From: Phytohabitans suffuscus
GTDB lineage: Bacteria > Actinomycetota > Actinomycetes > Mycobacteriales > Micromonosporaceae
Assembly (NCBI RefSeq): GCF_011764565.1
Contig: NZ_AP022871.1
Span: 2,976,320 to 3,040,319, forward strand
DNA length: 64,000 nt
Direction of reading: 5' to 3'
Shown here: positions 52,491 to 62,091 of the stretch, in pieces
How the letters are laid out: each line of letters begins with the position of its first letter
Numbering within the stretch: the stretch's first letter is position 1
Notes under the pieces: generated by a model
Database searches by the model: none
Seen by the model: only the letters and a program-made list of their open reading frames with translations
Told to the model about the DNA's origin: nothing
Made by a program: the position numbers and the translations under genes

Positions 52491-53428
52491 AAGGTGCTGG
52501 TGCGGCGCATGCCGGCGGCGCGTCCCTTGGCGGCTATCACCAACGCCATCTTGCGCGACGCCTCGTCGATCATCTCGTCGCCGAGCATCACCGCACCCAA
52601 CCGCCCACCCACCTCCGACGTCGCGTGCGCATACGCGTCCAGGATCAACTCCGCATGGTCGAAGTCATCCTGCGACGGCGAATACACCTCGTTCGCCGCC
52701 CCGATCTGACCCGGATGCAACACCCACTTACCGTCAAACCCCAACGCCGCCGAACGCCGCGCCACCTCGCGGAAACCGTCCACATCACGGATCTGCAAGA
52801 ACGGACCATCGATCGCCTGCCGGTCGTGCATCCGCGCCGCCATCAAAATCCGCATCAAGATGTAGTGGTACGGATCACCCGGATACTCCGGAATCAACCC
52901 ACCCACCACCAACGACCGCATGCTGATACTCGCCATGAAATCCGCCGGCCCGAAAATCACCGTCTCCACCCGCGGCGACGCCCCCGCGATCGCGTCCACA
53001 TTCACCAGACCCGCCGCGTTCTCGATCTGAGCCTCGATCCCGATCCGCCCCACCTCCAGACCGAGCGCCTTCTCGATCTGCGTCAACGTCAGATCCAGCC
53101 ACTCCACATGCGACGCCGACACCACCTTCGGCAACATCACACAATCCAGGTTGGCCCCGGCACCCTCGACCACCTCGACCACATCCCGGTACGTCCACGG
53201 CGTGGTCAGATCGTTGACCCGCACCACCCGGGTCCTCCCACCCCAGCCACCCTCGTTGAGCGCCGCCACCACGTTCGCACGGGCAGCCGGCTTCGCCAAC
53301 GGCGCCACCGCGTCCTCCAGATCCAGGAACACCTGGTCAGCGGGGAGGCCACGAGCCTTGTCCAGCATCTTCAGGCTCGACCCCGGCACCGCCAGGCAGG
53401 AGCGGCGCGGACGACCAACAGCGACCAT
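52472..53428 (-). CDS. HpcH/HpaI-family CoA ester lyase (CitE-like)
   Basis: 318 aa. Seen: RRSCLAVPGSSLKMLDKARGLPADQVFLDLEDAVAPLAKPAAR (Mg2+-binding start), RVNDLTTPW, CVMLPKV, IEAQIENAAGLVNVDAIA, VETVIFGPADFMAS and GFDGKWVLHPGQI. Matches malyl-CoA/citramalyl-CoA lyase-type proteins. Wobble positions use many G and T (GAT, TGT, CAT, TTG) in contrast with the C-ending codons of its neighbours, so the gene looks compositionally different. ATG at 53428. Confidence 0.92.
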   Translation of the reverse strand: MVAVGRPRRSCLAVPGSSLKMLDKARGLPADQVFLDLEDAVAPLAKPAARANVVAALNEGGWGGRTRVVRVNDLTTPWTYRDVVEVVEGAGANLDCVMLPKVVSASHVEWLDLTLTQIEKALGLEVGRIGIEAQIENAAGLVNVDAIAGASPRVETVIFGPADFMASISMRSLVVGGLIPEYPGDPYHYILMRILMAARMHDRQAIDGPFLQIRDVDGFREVARRSAALGFDGKWVLHPGQIGAANEVYSPSQDDFDHAELILDAYAHATSEVGGRLGAVMLGDEMIDEASRKMALVIAAKGRAAGMRRTSTFTPPEG

Positions 53429-53525
53429 CGGGGCTCCTTAGCGATCGGTAAGGCGCGTGCGTACCAAACGGTAACCTCGGCCGCCGACCAGCGAGAACCA
53501 ACCTGTGGAAGATCTCACTGGGAGG

Positions 53526-54440
53526 TCACACCACGGGCTCCGGCGGGCGGCGGGCCGCCCGCGCGCTGCCCAGCACCACGACCGCGACGCCCGCGACCAG
53601 GAGGGCCAGCCCCGGGTACGCGGCGGCGGGCGGCACCTGCCCCAGCCAGAGCCAGGCGATCAGCGCCGCGCCGGGCACCTCGAGCAGGATCAGCATGCTG
53701 ACCGTGGTGGCGGAGACCTTGCGTAGCGCGTAGTTGAACATCGAGTGCCCGAGCAGCTGGGCGCCCGCCACGATGCCGAGGACGGCGAGCCAGGTCGTGT
53801 GCCCGTACCCGCCGAGCCGCACCCCGCCCACGAGGCAGACGACCAGCAGCGCGGCGGCGCAGACGGAGTAGCAGACCAGCGTGTACGTGGTCGTGCTCAG
53901 CACCGTGCGGGCCCGCTCGCCGAGCCCGGTGTACACGGCGGCCGCCATCGCGCCGGCCAGCGCGAGCAGGTCGCCGACGATCGCCTTGCCGGAGGTGCCG
54001 AGGTCGGCCCCGGTCGCGAGGAGCGCGCCGACCACCGCGATGCCGATGCCGAGCCACATGACCGGGCGCAGCCGCCGTCCCTGGGCGAGCGCGAGCAGGC
54101 CCTGCCACACCGGCTGGGTGGCGACCAGCGCGGTCGCGGTGGCCACCGAGGTGAGCTGGGCGCTCGGCATCCAGGTGGCGAAGTGGACGGCGAGCGCGAC
54201 GCCGGCCAGCGCGCTGTACCGGGCCTCGCGGCGCCGGTCACCGATGACCATGTCCCGCAGCTCCGCGCGGCGCCGTACCAGCGCGGCCGGGCCCAGCACG
54301 CCGACCGCCAGGAAGTTGCGCCAGAACGCGATGGCGAGGGCGGGAGCGGCCGCGTACGCGATCAGGGGCGCCGACGACGACACGGAGACCACCGCGAGCC
54401 CGATCGCCGCCAGCGTGAGGGGATCAAGGCGGTGATGCAC
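53526..54440 (-). CDS. EamA/DMT-superfamily transporter
   Basis: 304 aa, ten predicted helices in two repeats, each starting with LAAIGLAVVSVSSSAPLIAYAA or LLALAGAMAAAVYTGLG. It is a typical drug/metabolite exporter (RhaT/EamA type), ending with a short Arg/Pro tail. The substrate is unknown. ATG at 54440 lies about 140 bp from the divergent HAD gene. The gap is A/T-rich, consistent with promoters. Confidence 0.9.
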   Translation of the reverse strand: MHHRLDPLTLAAIGLAVVSVSSSAPLIAYAAAPALAIAFWRNFLAVGVLGPAALVRRRAELRDMVIGDRRREARYSALAGVALAVHFATWMPSAQLTSVATATALVATQPVWQGLLALAQGRRLRPVMWLGIGIAVVGALLATGADLGTSGKAIVGDLLALAGAMAAAVYTGLGERARTVLSTTTYTLVCYSVCAAALLVVCLVGGVRLGGYGHTTWLAVLGIVAGAQLLGHSMFNYALRKVSATTVSMLILLEVPGAALIAWLWLGQVPPAAAYPGLALLVAGVAVVVLGSARAARRPPEPVV

Positions 54441-54579
54441 GGTGGTTTATCCTCACACGTAACTTGTTGCAGTTATCTCCTTACCAACTGTGGCTGACCG
54501 ATCCCCTGACGTGATCCAGATACGCTCGCCCGATCCGTGCCTCAAAATGACTAGAGGCCGCATCGGAGGCTGATTCAGC

Positions 54580-55281
54580 ATGTTCGCGTATCGTGCGGTG
54601 CTTTTCGACTTTTTCGGAACATTGACTGTTTCCGTGCGGCGAGGGCCCGGGCACACCGCCGTCGCCGAGGCACTCGGCTGCGACCCGGACGCGCTGGTCG
54701 AGGTGCTCGACCGCTCGTACTACGACCGGGCCCGGGGCGGCTACGGCTCGGCCGAGGAGACGCTGCGCTGGCTGGCCGGGCAGGTCGGCGTGCGGCCCTC
54801 GCCGAGCGCGCTCCGCGCCGCGGTGGCCGCCCGGCTGGCGGCGATCCGCATCGACACGACGCTGCGCTCGGACGCGGTGGCCACGCTCCGCGCGCTGCGC
54901 CGCCGCGGCCTGCGTACCGCCTTGGTGAGCGACTGCACGCACGAATTGCCGGAACTGCTGCCCACGCTGCCGGTGGCCGGCCTGCTCGACGCGTGCGCCT
55001 ACTCCGTCCATATCGGACAGTGCAAGCCGCAGCACGGGATCTACCTGGAGGCGTGCGCACGGGTGGGCGTGCCGCCGAGTGACTGCCTGTACGTCGGCGA
55101 CGGCGGCAGCCACGAACTCACCGGCGCGGTCGAGCTCGGCATGACCGCGGTGCGGCTCACCGCCCCGGACCTCTCCCACCACCTGGTCTTCAACGCCGAA
55201 CCGGGCTGGACCGGCCCGACCGTGACCGCGCTGTCCGAGCTGATCCGCCTGGTCGACCGCGCGCCGGTGGCCGTCGGTTGA
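54580..55281 (+). CDS. HAD-superfamily hydrolase
   Basis: 233 aa. Motif I is VLFDFFGTLTV (nucleophile Asp; the usual second Asp is Phe, a known variant). Motif II lies in RTALVSDCTH, the Lys in QCKPQHGIYL, and motif IV in CLYVGDGGSHELTGAVELGM. The cap domain is helical (subfamily I). Small-molecule phosphatase role, substrate unknown. ATG at 54580. The next ORF on this strand follows by 14 bp. Confidence 0.88.
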   Translation: MFAYRAVLFDFFGTLTVSVRRGPGHTAVAEALGCDPDALVEVLDRSYYDRARGGYGSAEETLRWLAGQVGVRPSPSALRAAVAARLAAIRIDTTLRSDAVATLRALRRRGLRTALVSDCTHELPELLPTLPVAGLLDACAYSVHIGQCKPQHGIYLEACARVGVPPSDCLYVGDGGSHELTGAVELGMTAVRLTAPDLSHHLVFNAEPGWTGPTVTALSELIRLVDRAPVAVG

Positions 55282-55295
55282 GGCATGATGCCTCC

Positions 55296-55844
55296 ATGGC
55301 GGATCCGACGAACCCTCCTCGACCTGGCGGTGCGGCCGCGACCGGCGGGCGGGGTTCTCCGCGGGACCCGCTCGTGGCGGAGGCGTCGAAGAAGGCGGCC
55401 GTCGCGTGGGTGTCGGTCGGCGACGGCCCCGCGTTCGCGCTGTGGTGCCTGCCCGTCGACGACGCGCTCTACGTCGTCAGCGGTCCCGGCGAGCAGGCCG
55501 CGCCCGGCCTCGCGCACGCGGACGAGGCCCGGGTGAGCCTGCGCGGCGACCACGGCGGCCGGATCGTGACCTGGGCGGCCACGGTGACCCGGGTCGACCC
55601 GGGCAGCGAGGAGTGGACCACCGTGGCGCCCCAGCTGGCCGCCAAACGGCTCAACGCGCCGGGCCCGGCCACCGCCCTCGCCGAACGGTGGGCCGCCGAG
55701 TGCACGGTCAACCGGCTGACCCCGGCCGGGCCTCCGGAGACGCCCGGCGACGGCTCCGAGGCGGCTGCGCCCCGAGGGTCGACGGCCGCCCGGCCCGCCA
55801 AGCGCCCCTTCCGCCTGCACCGGGTGCGCGGCGCCAGCCGTTAG
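55296..55844 (+). CDS. Hypothetical protein, possibly split-barrel fold
   Basis: 182 aa. Core KAAVAWVSVGDGPAFALWCLPVDDALYVVSGPGEQAAPGLAHADEARVSLRGDHGGRIVTWAATVTRV has the strand pattern of pyridoxamine-oxidase-like barrels, but I see no cofactor motif. The tail is Arg-rich. ATG at 55296 is chosen; the frame is open from 55278. It follows the HAD gene and overlaps convergent phzF by 4 bp. Confidence 0.7.
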   Translation: MADPTNPPRPGGAAATGGRGSPRDPLVAEASKKAAVAWVSVGDGPAFALWCLPVDDALYVVSGPGEQAAPGLAHADEARVSLRGDHGGRIVTWAATVTRVDPGSEEWTTVAPQLAAKRLNAPGPATALAERWAAECTVNRLTPAGPPETPGDGSEAAAPRGSTAARPAKRPFRLHRVRGASR

Positions 55845-56692
55845 GGGACGGTTATCCGGCCCTCCGCGACCGGCACCACCCGGCCCGTCACGGTCGCGGC
55901 GACCGCCACACCCTCGGCCGCGGTCACCGTACAGTCCAGTGTGGACGGACGGTGGATCTCGGCGCCCTGCCGCACGGAGTACGGCGACTCGCCCTCGCCG
56001 GGCAGCAGGCCGCTCGCCACCAGCCACACACCCAGGCCGAGTGCGGCCGAGCCGGTGGCCGGGTCCTCGGCGACACCCACTCCGGGGCCGAACATCCGCA
56101 CGTGCGCGATGTTCGTCGCCGCGTCCCAGGCCACGACGAGTACCGTGTCGACGCCGTCCCGGGCCGCCGCGGCGTAGTCGAGCACCGCGCGCGCCACCGC
56201 GTCGGGGCGCACGGACAGGTACGGGAAATCGATGCCGCACCCCGCCATCCGCGGCGGCGGGCCGGCGAAGTCCGCCGCGGTGAGGCCGGCGGCGGCCAGT
56301 AGCGGCGCGGGGTCGAGCCCGGGGCCGACCGACGGTACGCCGCCGGTGAGCGTGGCCCGGCCGTCCGCGGTGACCTCGATCGGCAGCAGGCCCGCGCCGC
56401 ACTCCTGGATCACCCGGCCCGGTCCGCCGGCCTGGACGACGGCCGCGCCGACGCTGGGATGGCCGGCGAACGGAAGCTCCACCCTCGGCGTGAAGATCCG
56501 GGCGCGGTAGGTGGCCGCCGCCGGGTCGGTGGGCGGCAGGACGAACACGGTCTCCGAGAGGTTGAACTCCCGCGCGATGGACAGCAGCTGCTCGGTGTTC
56601 AGCTGCTGCGCGCCGAAGACCACCGCGAGGGGGTTGCCCGCGAACGCGCGGTCGGTGAAGACGTCAACGATCTGGTAGTCCAAGGTCGACAT
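55841..56692 (-). CDS. PhzF-family isomerase
   Basis: 283 aa. Family start DYQIVDVFTDRAFAGNPLAVVFGAQQLNTEQLLSIAREFNLSETVFVLPP, then RIFTPRVELPFAGHPSVGAA with the catalytic Glu in the ETVFVL region, and EDPATGSAALGLGVWL. Isomerase related to PhzF, but no other phenazine genes are present, so a housekeeping or unknown role is likely. ATG at 56692. Confidence 0.93.
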   Translation of the reverse strand: MSTLDYQIVDVFTDRAFAGNPLAVVFGAQQLNTEQLLSIAREFNLSETVFVLPPTDPAAATYRARIFTPRVELPFAGHPSVGAAVVQAGGPGRVIQECGAGLLPIEVTADGRATLTGGVPSVGPGLDPAPLLAAAGLTAADFAGPPPRMAGCGIDFPYLSVRPDAVARAVLDYAAAARDGVDTVLVVAWDAATNIAHVRMFGPGVGVAEDPATGSAALGLGVWLVASGLLPGEGESPYSVRQGAEIHRPSTLDCTVTAAEGVAVAATVTGRVVPVAEGRITVP

Positions 56693-56724
56693 GCCTGCGC
56701 AGCCTATGGCACTACGCTGAACCG

Positions 56725-57983
56725 GTGACCACAGCGACCAGGGTGTACGTCGCCCGGCTCGCCGGGCTCCCCGTGTTCGACCCGAACGGCGATCAGGTCG
56801 GCCGGATCCGCGACGCGGTCGTGCGACTGCGTACCACCAACCGCCCGCCCCAGGCCGTCGGCCTCGTCGCGGAGATGCCGCCGCGCCGCCGGATCTTCCT
56901 CCCGATGGGTCGGGTGACCTCGATCGACGCGGACGCCGTCGTGCTCGGCACCGGCACGCTCAACCTGCGCCGCTTCGAAAAGCGCCCCAACGAGCTGCTG
57001 GTCCTCGAAGACCTGCTCGACCGGCGGGTCACGATCGAGCCGGACGAGGTGCCGGGCGTCGTGGTCGACGTGGCCATGGAGCCCAACCGGGTCCGCGAGT
57101 GGTCGCTGGTCCGCGTCGCGGTGCGGGAGAGCACCGGCCGCCTCACCCGCCGCGGTCACCTGCGGGAGGTCGACTGGGCGCGGGCGCGCGGGCTGATCGG
57201 GGTACCGGACACGCAGGGCACCGCCAACCTGCTCGCGCTGCTGGAGGGCATGCGCCCCGCCGACCTCGCCAACGCGCTGCAGGACATGCCCGACCTTCGG
57301 CGCAACGAGGTGGCCGCCGCGCTCGACGACGAGCGGCTCGCCGATGTGCTGAGTGAGCTGCCCGAGCACGACCAGGTGGAGATCATCGCCGGGCTCGACC
57401 GGGAGCGGGCCGCCGACGTACTGGAGGAGATGGACCCGGACGACGCGGCCGACCTGCTCGCCGAGCTGCCCGGGCCGAGCAGGAGGTGCTCTTCGAGCTG
57501 ATGGAGCCGGAGGAGGCCGATCCGGTCCGCCAGCTGATGAAGTACCAGAAGGGGACGGCCGGCAGCGTGATGACCTCCGAGCCGGTGATCCTGACGCCGG
57601 ACACGACGGTGGCCGAGGCGCTGGCCCGTATCCGCGAGCCCCAGCTGCCGCCCGCGGTCGCCGCGCAGGTCTTCGTCACCCGGGCGCCGATGGCCACGCC
57701 GACCGGGCGCTACCTGGGCATCGTTCACTTCCAGCGGCTGCTCCGGGAGCCGCCGGCGGAGATACTCGGCGGGGTGCTCGACAGCGGCATCGACCCGCTC
57801 CGCCCGGAGACGCCGATGGTCGAGGTGACCCGGCAGATGGCGACGTACGACCTCGTCGCGCTGCCGGTGGTCGACGGTGCCAACCGGCTGGTCGGCGCGG
57901 TCACCGTCGACGACGTACTCGACCACTCGCTGCCGCCGGACTGGCGCGACCGCGATGCCCCGCCGGGAGGCGCTAGTGGCTGA
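56725..57983 (+). CDS. PRC-barrel / MgtE N-domain / CBS-pair protein, frame broken
   Basis: About 419 aa restored. N-terminal PRC-barrel segments (YVARLAGLPVFDPNGDQVGRIRDAVV), then MgtE intracellular N-domain repeats (LRRNEVAAALDDERLADVLSELP, AADVLEEMDPDDAADLLAELPG), then two CBS motifs (SVMTSEPVILTPDTTVAEALARIRE, YDLVALPVVDGANRLVGAVTVDDVLDHSLP). The membrane transport domain of MgtE is absent, so this is the soluble sensor-like form. The frame slips at CCCGGGCC (57469-57476). GTG at 56725. It lies upstream of DUF1003 and mrp. Confidence 0.87.
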
Positions 57984-58524
57984 CGCACCCCGTCCCGGCC
58001 GGCTCGACCAGCCCCGCGAGCCGCACCGGGTCCGTTTGCCGCGCTTCGACCCGGAGGTCTTCGGGCAGTGGTCCGAAGGCATCGCCCGCTACATGGGCAC
58101 CGCGAAGTTCCTGGTCTACATGACCGTGGTGATCCTGCTCTGGATCGGCTGGAACGCGCTCGCGCCGCAGAGCATGCGCTTCGACCCGTACACGTTCACG
58201 TTTCTGACGCTGGTGCTCTCGCTGCAGGCGTCGTACGCGGCCCCGCTGATCCTGCTCGCGCAGAACCGGCAGGCCGACCGCGACCGGCTGGCCCTGGAGC
58301 AGGACCGGCGGCGGGCGGAGATGCAGAAGGCCGACACCGAGTACCTGACGCGGGAGATCGCCGCGCTGCGGATAGCGCTCGGCGAGGTGGCGACCCGCGA
58401 CTTCGTCCGCTCCGAGCTGCAGCGGCTGACCGAGGAGATCGCGGAGTCGCAGAAACGCGCCCGCAAAGCCAAGAAGAAGGTGCCGTCCGAGCCCTACGAC
58501 GAGGTCGACAGCGACAACCCCTGA
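57976..58524 (+). CDS. DUF1003 membrane protein
   Basis: 182 aa. Helices AKFLVYMTVVILLWIGWNAL and FTFLTLVLSLQASYAAPLILLAQNRQADRDR carry the family signature. A coiled-coil-like C-terminus (LEQDRRRAEMQKADTEYLTREIAALRIALGEVATRDF) follows. GTG at 57976 overlaps the MgtE-like gene end by 8 bp, so it is coupled. It is commonly found beside MgtE-like genes in actinobacteria. The stop codon lies inside the first copy of a 74-bp repeat. Confidence 0.88.
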   Translation: MADAPRPGRLDQPREPHRVRLPRFDPEVFGQWSEGIARYMGTAKFLVYMTVVILLWIGWNALAPQSMRFDPYTFTFLTLVLSLQASYAAPLILLAQNRQADRDRLALEQDRRRAEMQKADTEYLTREIAALRIALGEVATRDFVRSELQRLTEEIAESQKRARKAKKKVPSEPYDEVDSDNP

Positions 58525-58732
58525 AAAGGGTGGCGCCGCGCGCCCGCACGAAGGGTGCTGCGGCTAGGCGCGCGGCGTTCTACACGCACTTGGCCTGAAA
58601 AGGGTGGCGCCGCGCGCCCGCATGAAGGGTGCTGCGGCTGGGCGCGCGGCGTTCTACACGCACTTGGCCTGGAAAGGGTGGCGCCGCGCGCCCCAAGGGG
58701 CTAGGCGCGCGGCGTTCTACAACGATCGTCGC
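58522..58732. repeat. 74-bp tandem repeat with internal 11-bp palindrome, about 2.8 copies
   Basis: Copies start at 58522, 58596 and 58670, the third with an internal deletion. Each contains CGCCGCGCGCC ... GGCGCGCGGCG, a perfect 11-bp inverted repeat around GAAGGGTGCTGCGGCT, so each can form a strong hairpin. The first copy begins with the stop codon of the DUF1003 gene. It may serve as terminator array or as a member of a dispersed palindromic repeat family. Confidence 0.8.
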
Positions 58733-58871
58733 ACCTCAAGGGGTACGGAGTCCAGCCGGAAACCGACAATATCCAAAAAGACCACACAGGGCCGGCGAGT
58801 GACTTAAAATGCACGCCTTCGCGCCCCGATACGCGCGATCCGGGGCTATCGGCCGACGTAGCATGGCGTAC

Positions 58872-60016
58872 ATGTCCGCACCGGTAAGCACCATCGAGGA
58901 AGCGGTGCAGGCCGCTCTCGCCACCGTCGACGACCCGGAGATCCGCCGGCCGATCACCGATCTCGGCATGGTCCGCTCCGCCACGGTCGACGGGTCCGGC
59001 GCGGTGAAGGTCGAGCTGCTGCTCACGGTCGCGGGCTGCCCGTTGCGCGACAAGCTCCGCACCGACATCACCGCCGCGGTGAGCGCGGTGCCGGGTGTGA
59101 CCGCCGTCGAGATCGACTTCGGCGTGATGAGCCCTGAGCAGCGGCAGGAGCTGCAGACCCGGCTGCGCGGCGGCGCCACGCCCGAGCCGGTGATCCCCTT
59201 CGCCCAGCCCGGCTCGCACACCCGGGTCTACGCGGTGGCCAGCGGCAAGGGCGGTGTCGGCAAGTCCAGCGTGACGGTCAACCTGGCGGCTGCGCTGGCC
59301 GCCCGCGGCCTCTCGGTGGGCGTGGTCGACGCCGACATCTACGGTCACTCGGTCCCCCGCATGCTCGGCGCCGACGGCAGGCCGACCCGCGTGGAAGACA
59401 TGATCATGCCGCCCCAGGCGCACGGGGTGAAGGTCATCTCGATCGGCATGTTCACCGCCGGCAACGCGGCCGTCGTCTGGCGCGGGCCGATGCTGCACCG
59501 CGCGCTGCAGCAGTTCCTCGCCGACGTCTACTGGGGCGACCTCGACGTGCTGCTGCTCGACCTCCCCCGGGCACCGGCGACGTGGCGATCTCGCTGGCCC
59601 AGCTGCTGCCCAACGCCGAGATCCTGATCGTGACCACCCCGCAGACGGCGGCCGCGGAGGTGGCCGAGCGCGCCGGCGCGATCGCGCTCCAGACCCACCA
59701 GCGCCTGGTCGGCGTGGTGGAGAACATGTCGTGGCTGGAGCTGCCCTCCGGCGAGCGCATGGAGATCTTCGGCGCCGGCGGTGGCGCCACGGTCGCCGAG
59801 TCGCTGACCCGCGTGGTCGGCGCGGAGGTGCCGCTGCTGGGCCAGGTGCCGCTCGACACCCGCGTCCGGGAAGCGGGCGACGCCGGCCGGCCGATCGTGC
59901 TCGACGCGCCGGAGGCGCCGGCCTCGATCGCGCTGCGGAAGGTGGCCGACCGCCTGGCCGTACGCCGCGACTCGCTGGTCGGCAAGCCGCTCGGCCTGCG
60001 CCCGTCGTCCCGGTAG
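58872..60016 (+). CDS. mrp: Mrp/ApbC/NBP35-family iron-sulfur carrier P-loop ATPase, frame broken
   Basis: About 381 aa restored. N-terminal MIP18/DUF59 domain (AVQAALATVDDPEIRRPITDLGMV), then P-loop YAVASGKGGVGKSSVTVNLAAALA, VDADIYGHSVPRMLG, and in the second frame VAISLAQLLPNAEILIVTTPQ, VVENMSWLEL. The break is a CCCCC run (59564-59568); one more C restores LLLDLPPGTGDVAIS, the expected family sequence. It transfers Fe-S clusters to apoproteins. The CxxC of some members is not seen. ATG at 58872 or 58863. Confidence 0.92.
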
Positions 60017-60146
60017 CCCTGAGCGGGACCGACCGCGACCCGGCCGGGGTCCGGGGTCGTGGACCGCGGACGGCGAGGCCGCGGGAGCAACGGTCCGGAC
60101 CGGCGCGGACGTCGCGGTAGCTCGGATCTGTGTCTTCGCGGACCGC

Positions 60147-60559
60147 TCAGGTCGCGTCGAGGTCGAACCGGTGCGGCCGGGCCACGGGGGTCGTGGTCGC
60201 GGGCGCGGTGGCCGGGGTGCGCAGGTCGGCTGACGCGGCCACGTCCTTGATCTCGTCCTTGACGCCGTCGAGGTCGGCCTTGACCGAGTCGTACATGCCC
60301 GCAGCGGCTTGCGCAGCTTCTCTTCCTCTTCCTCGCTGAGCAGGTGCTTGCGGATGAACGCCTTCGGGTGCAGGTCTTCGAGCTGGATGTCGGTGCCGAG
60401 CTCGCGGCTGAGGTCGCCGGTGGCGTTTCGGGCCATGTTGCGCAGGTTGCGCACCATGCGGAGGCCGTCGGAGATCACGTTGGGCAGCTTGTCGCCGAAG
60501 ATGAGCAGGGCGAGCAGCAGGAGGGCGCCGATCTCCCACCAGTTGAGGTTTTCGAACAC
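60147..60559 (-). CDS. tatB: TatB-like Sec-independent translocase subunit, frame broken
   Basis: About 137 aa restored. N-terminal VFENLNWWEIGALLLLALLIFGDKLPNVISDGLRMVRNLRNMARNATGDLSREL is the TatA/B helix-hinge-amphipathic helix pattern. LHPKAFIRKHLLSEEEEEKLRKPL follows, then in the other frame GMYDSVKADLDGVKDEIKDVA and a Pro/Thr tail. The break is a CCC run on the plus strand (60298-60300). GTG at 60559. It lies next to the HtrA gene (58 bp), the same order as in Streptomyces. Confidence 0.85.
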
Positions 60560-60617
60560 GCCAGGGACCCCTCTCAAGCGCCGGCGCCGAAAGCCCGCAC
60601 GCCGGCCAAGTGAAACC

Positions 60618-61915
60618 CTACTTCGCGTCCGCCGCCAGCGTCACTGACGCGGTCTCCCTGGAGTTGCCCCGGCGGTACTCGATGGTCACCACCGCGCCCG
60701 GTGCGTACTTGCGGACGAGGGCGATCAGGTCGGTGCCCTCCTCCACCGGCCGCCCGTCGAGCTTGGTGACCACGTCACCCGCGCGGAGGCCGGCCGCGGC
60801 CGCCGGGCCGCCCGCGTCGACGGCGCTGAGCCGCGCGCCGCCGCCGGGGTTGCGACCGTTGCCGTCGATCTGCGCGCCGATGACGGTGCGACGGGCCTTG
60901 CCGGTGTCGATGATGTCCTGGGCCACCCGCTTTGCCTGGTTGATCGGGATGGCGAACGCGAGGCCGATGTTGCCGGCCTGCTGCTCGTCGGCGGCCAGCG
61001 ACTTGATCACCGAGTTGACGCCCACGACCCGGCCGCCGCCGTCGACCAGCGGACCGCCGGAGTTGCCCTGGTTGACCGCGGCGTCGGTCTGGATGGCCGC
61101 GTAGTAGCGGACCTGGCCACCCGGCTCGCCCGACTGGATCGTACGGTCGAGCGCGCTGACGATGCCGGCGGTGACCGTGTTGGCGAGCGCGAGCGGAGAG
61201 CCGAACGCGAGCACCGGGTCGCCGACCGCGATCGCCTCCGAGTCGCCGAACTCGACCGGTACCAGATTGGGCCGCGACACCTTGATGACCGCTATGTCCG
61301 ATTCAGCGTCATGCCCGACGATGGAGCCGGACGCGGTCGAGCCGTCGTTGAAGACCACCGTGGCACCGCCGCTCGCACCCTCGACCACGTGGTCGTTGGT
61401 GATCACGTATCCGTCGGCGGTGGCCACGAAGCCGGACCCGATGCTGGAGCCGCCCCGGGTGGCCGCCCGCACGGTCACGACGCTGGGCGCCACCCGCTCG
61501 GCCACGCCGGCCAGCGAGTCGGGCGGGCGCTGCGCGACCGCGGGTGCCTCACCGGGGTCTCCGCCGAGGATCGTGCCGCCGCCGACTCCCCGCGCACCGC
61601 GAGCGCGTATCCCAGGGACCCGCCCAGCGCGCCGGCCAGCAGCGCCGAGAAGACCGCGATGAACAGCACGGACGTCACCCCGCGGCGGGGCGCGGCGTCC
61701 GGGTCGGTGACCTGCTCGGGCGCGGCGCCCCGGCCCGGCGGCGTGGGCAGCACCACGGCGGCCGGTGCCCGCGGGTCCCGCCACGGATCGCCGAGCGCGT
61801 CGGACCACCAGGGTGAACCGGCATCCTGAGGGGTCACCGGCGGCCTCGCCGACGGCGACGAAGTCGCCGGCGTCGCGGTGCCGTCGGGCTGGTGCCAGTG
61901 CCAGCCGTCCGTCAC
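60618..61915 (-). CDS. HtrA/DegP-like S1C serine protease with PDZ domain, frame broken
   Basis: About 432 aa restored. A cytoplasmic Pro-rich N-terminus (HWHQPDGTATPATSSPSARP), a membrane helix (SVLFIAVFSALLAGALGGSLGYALAV), then the protease: GYVITNDHVVEGA (His), DIAVIKV (Asp), AAIQTDAAVNQGNSGGPLVDGGG (Ser), and a C-terminal PDZ domain (AVDAGGPAAAAGLRAGDVVTKLDGRPVEEGTDLIALVR). The break is at a CCCC run (61588-61591); one more base restores VRGGVGGGTILGGD. GTG at 61915. Envelope quality-control protease. Confidence 0.92.
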
Positions 61916-62079
61916 GTTCGCAGCCTCTCAGTCGGTACGTCGGTCCATCCAGGATGGCACGGATATCGGAGATGGGGCGGGCGGGCCGGGAGGATAGGGG
62001 CAGATGCGCCCAAGGCCGCACCGGCTCCCGCTCGGATACCCGCGCCCTTAGGCTGATACCCCGACCGGCACCCCGCAGC

Positions 62080-62085
62080 AGGAGG
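62080..62085 (+). promoter_or_regulatory. Shine-Dalgarno AGGAGG before an ATC codon
   Basis: AGGAGG is placed 6 nt before ATC at 62092, where the O-methyltransferase frame begins to look like protein. There is no ATG, GTG or TTG in frame nearby. The spacing is ideal, so this site decides the start. Confidence 0.6.
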
Positions 62086-62091
62086 TCCACC

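Noticed and set aside
55841-56692. Phenazine biosynthesis cluster
   Set aside because: Only a PhzF-family protein is present; these are common housekeeping isomerases.
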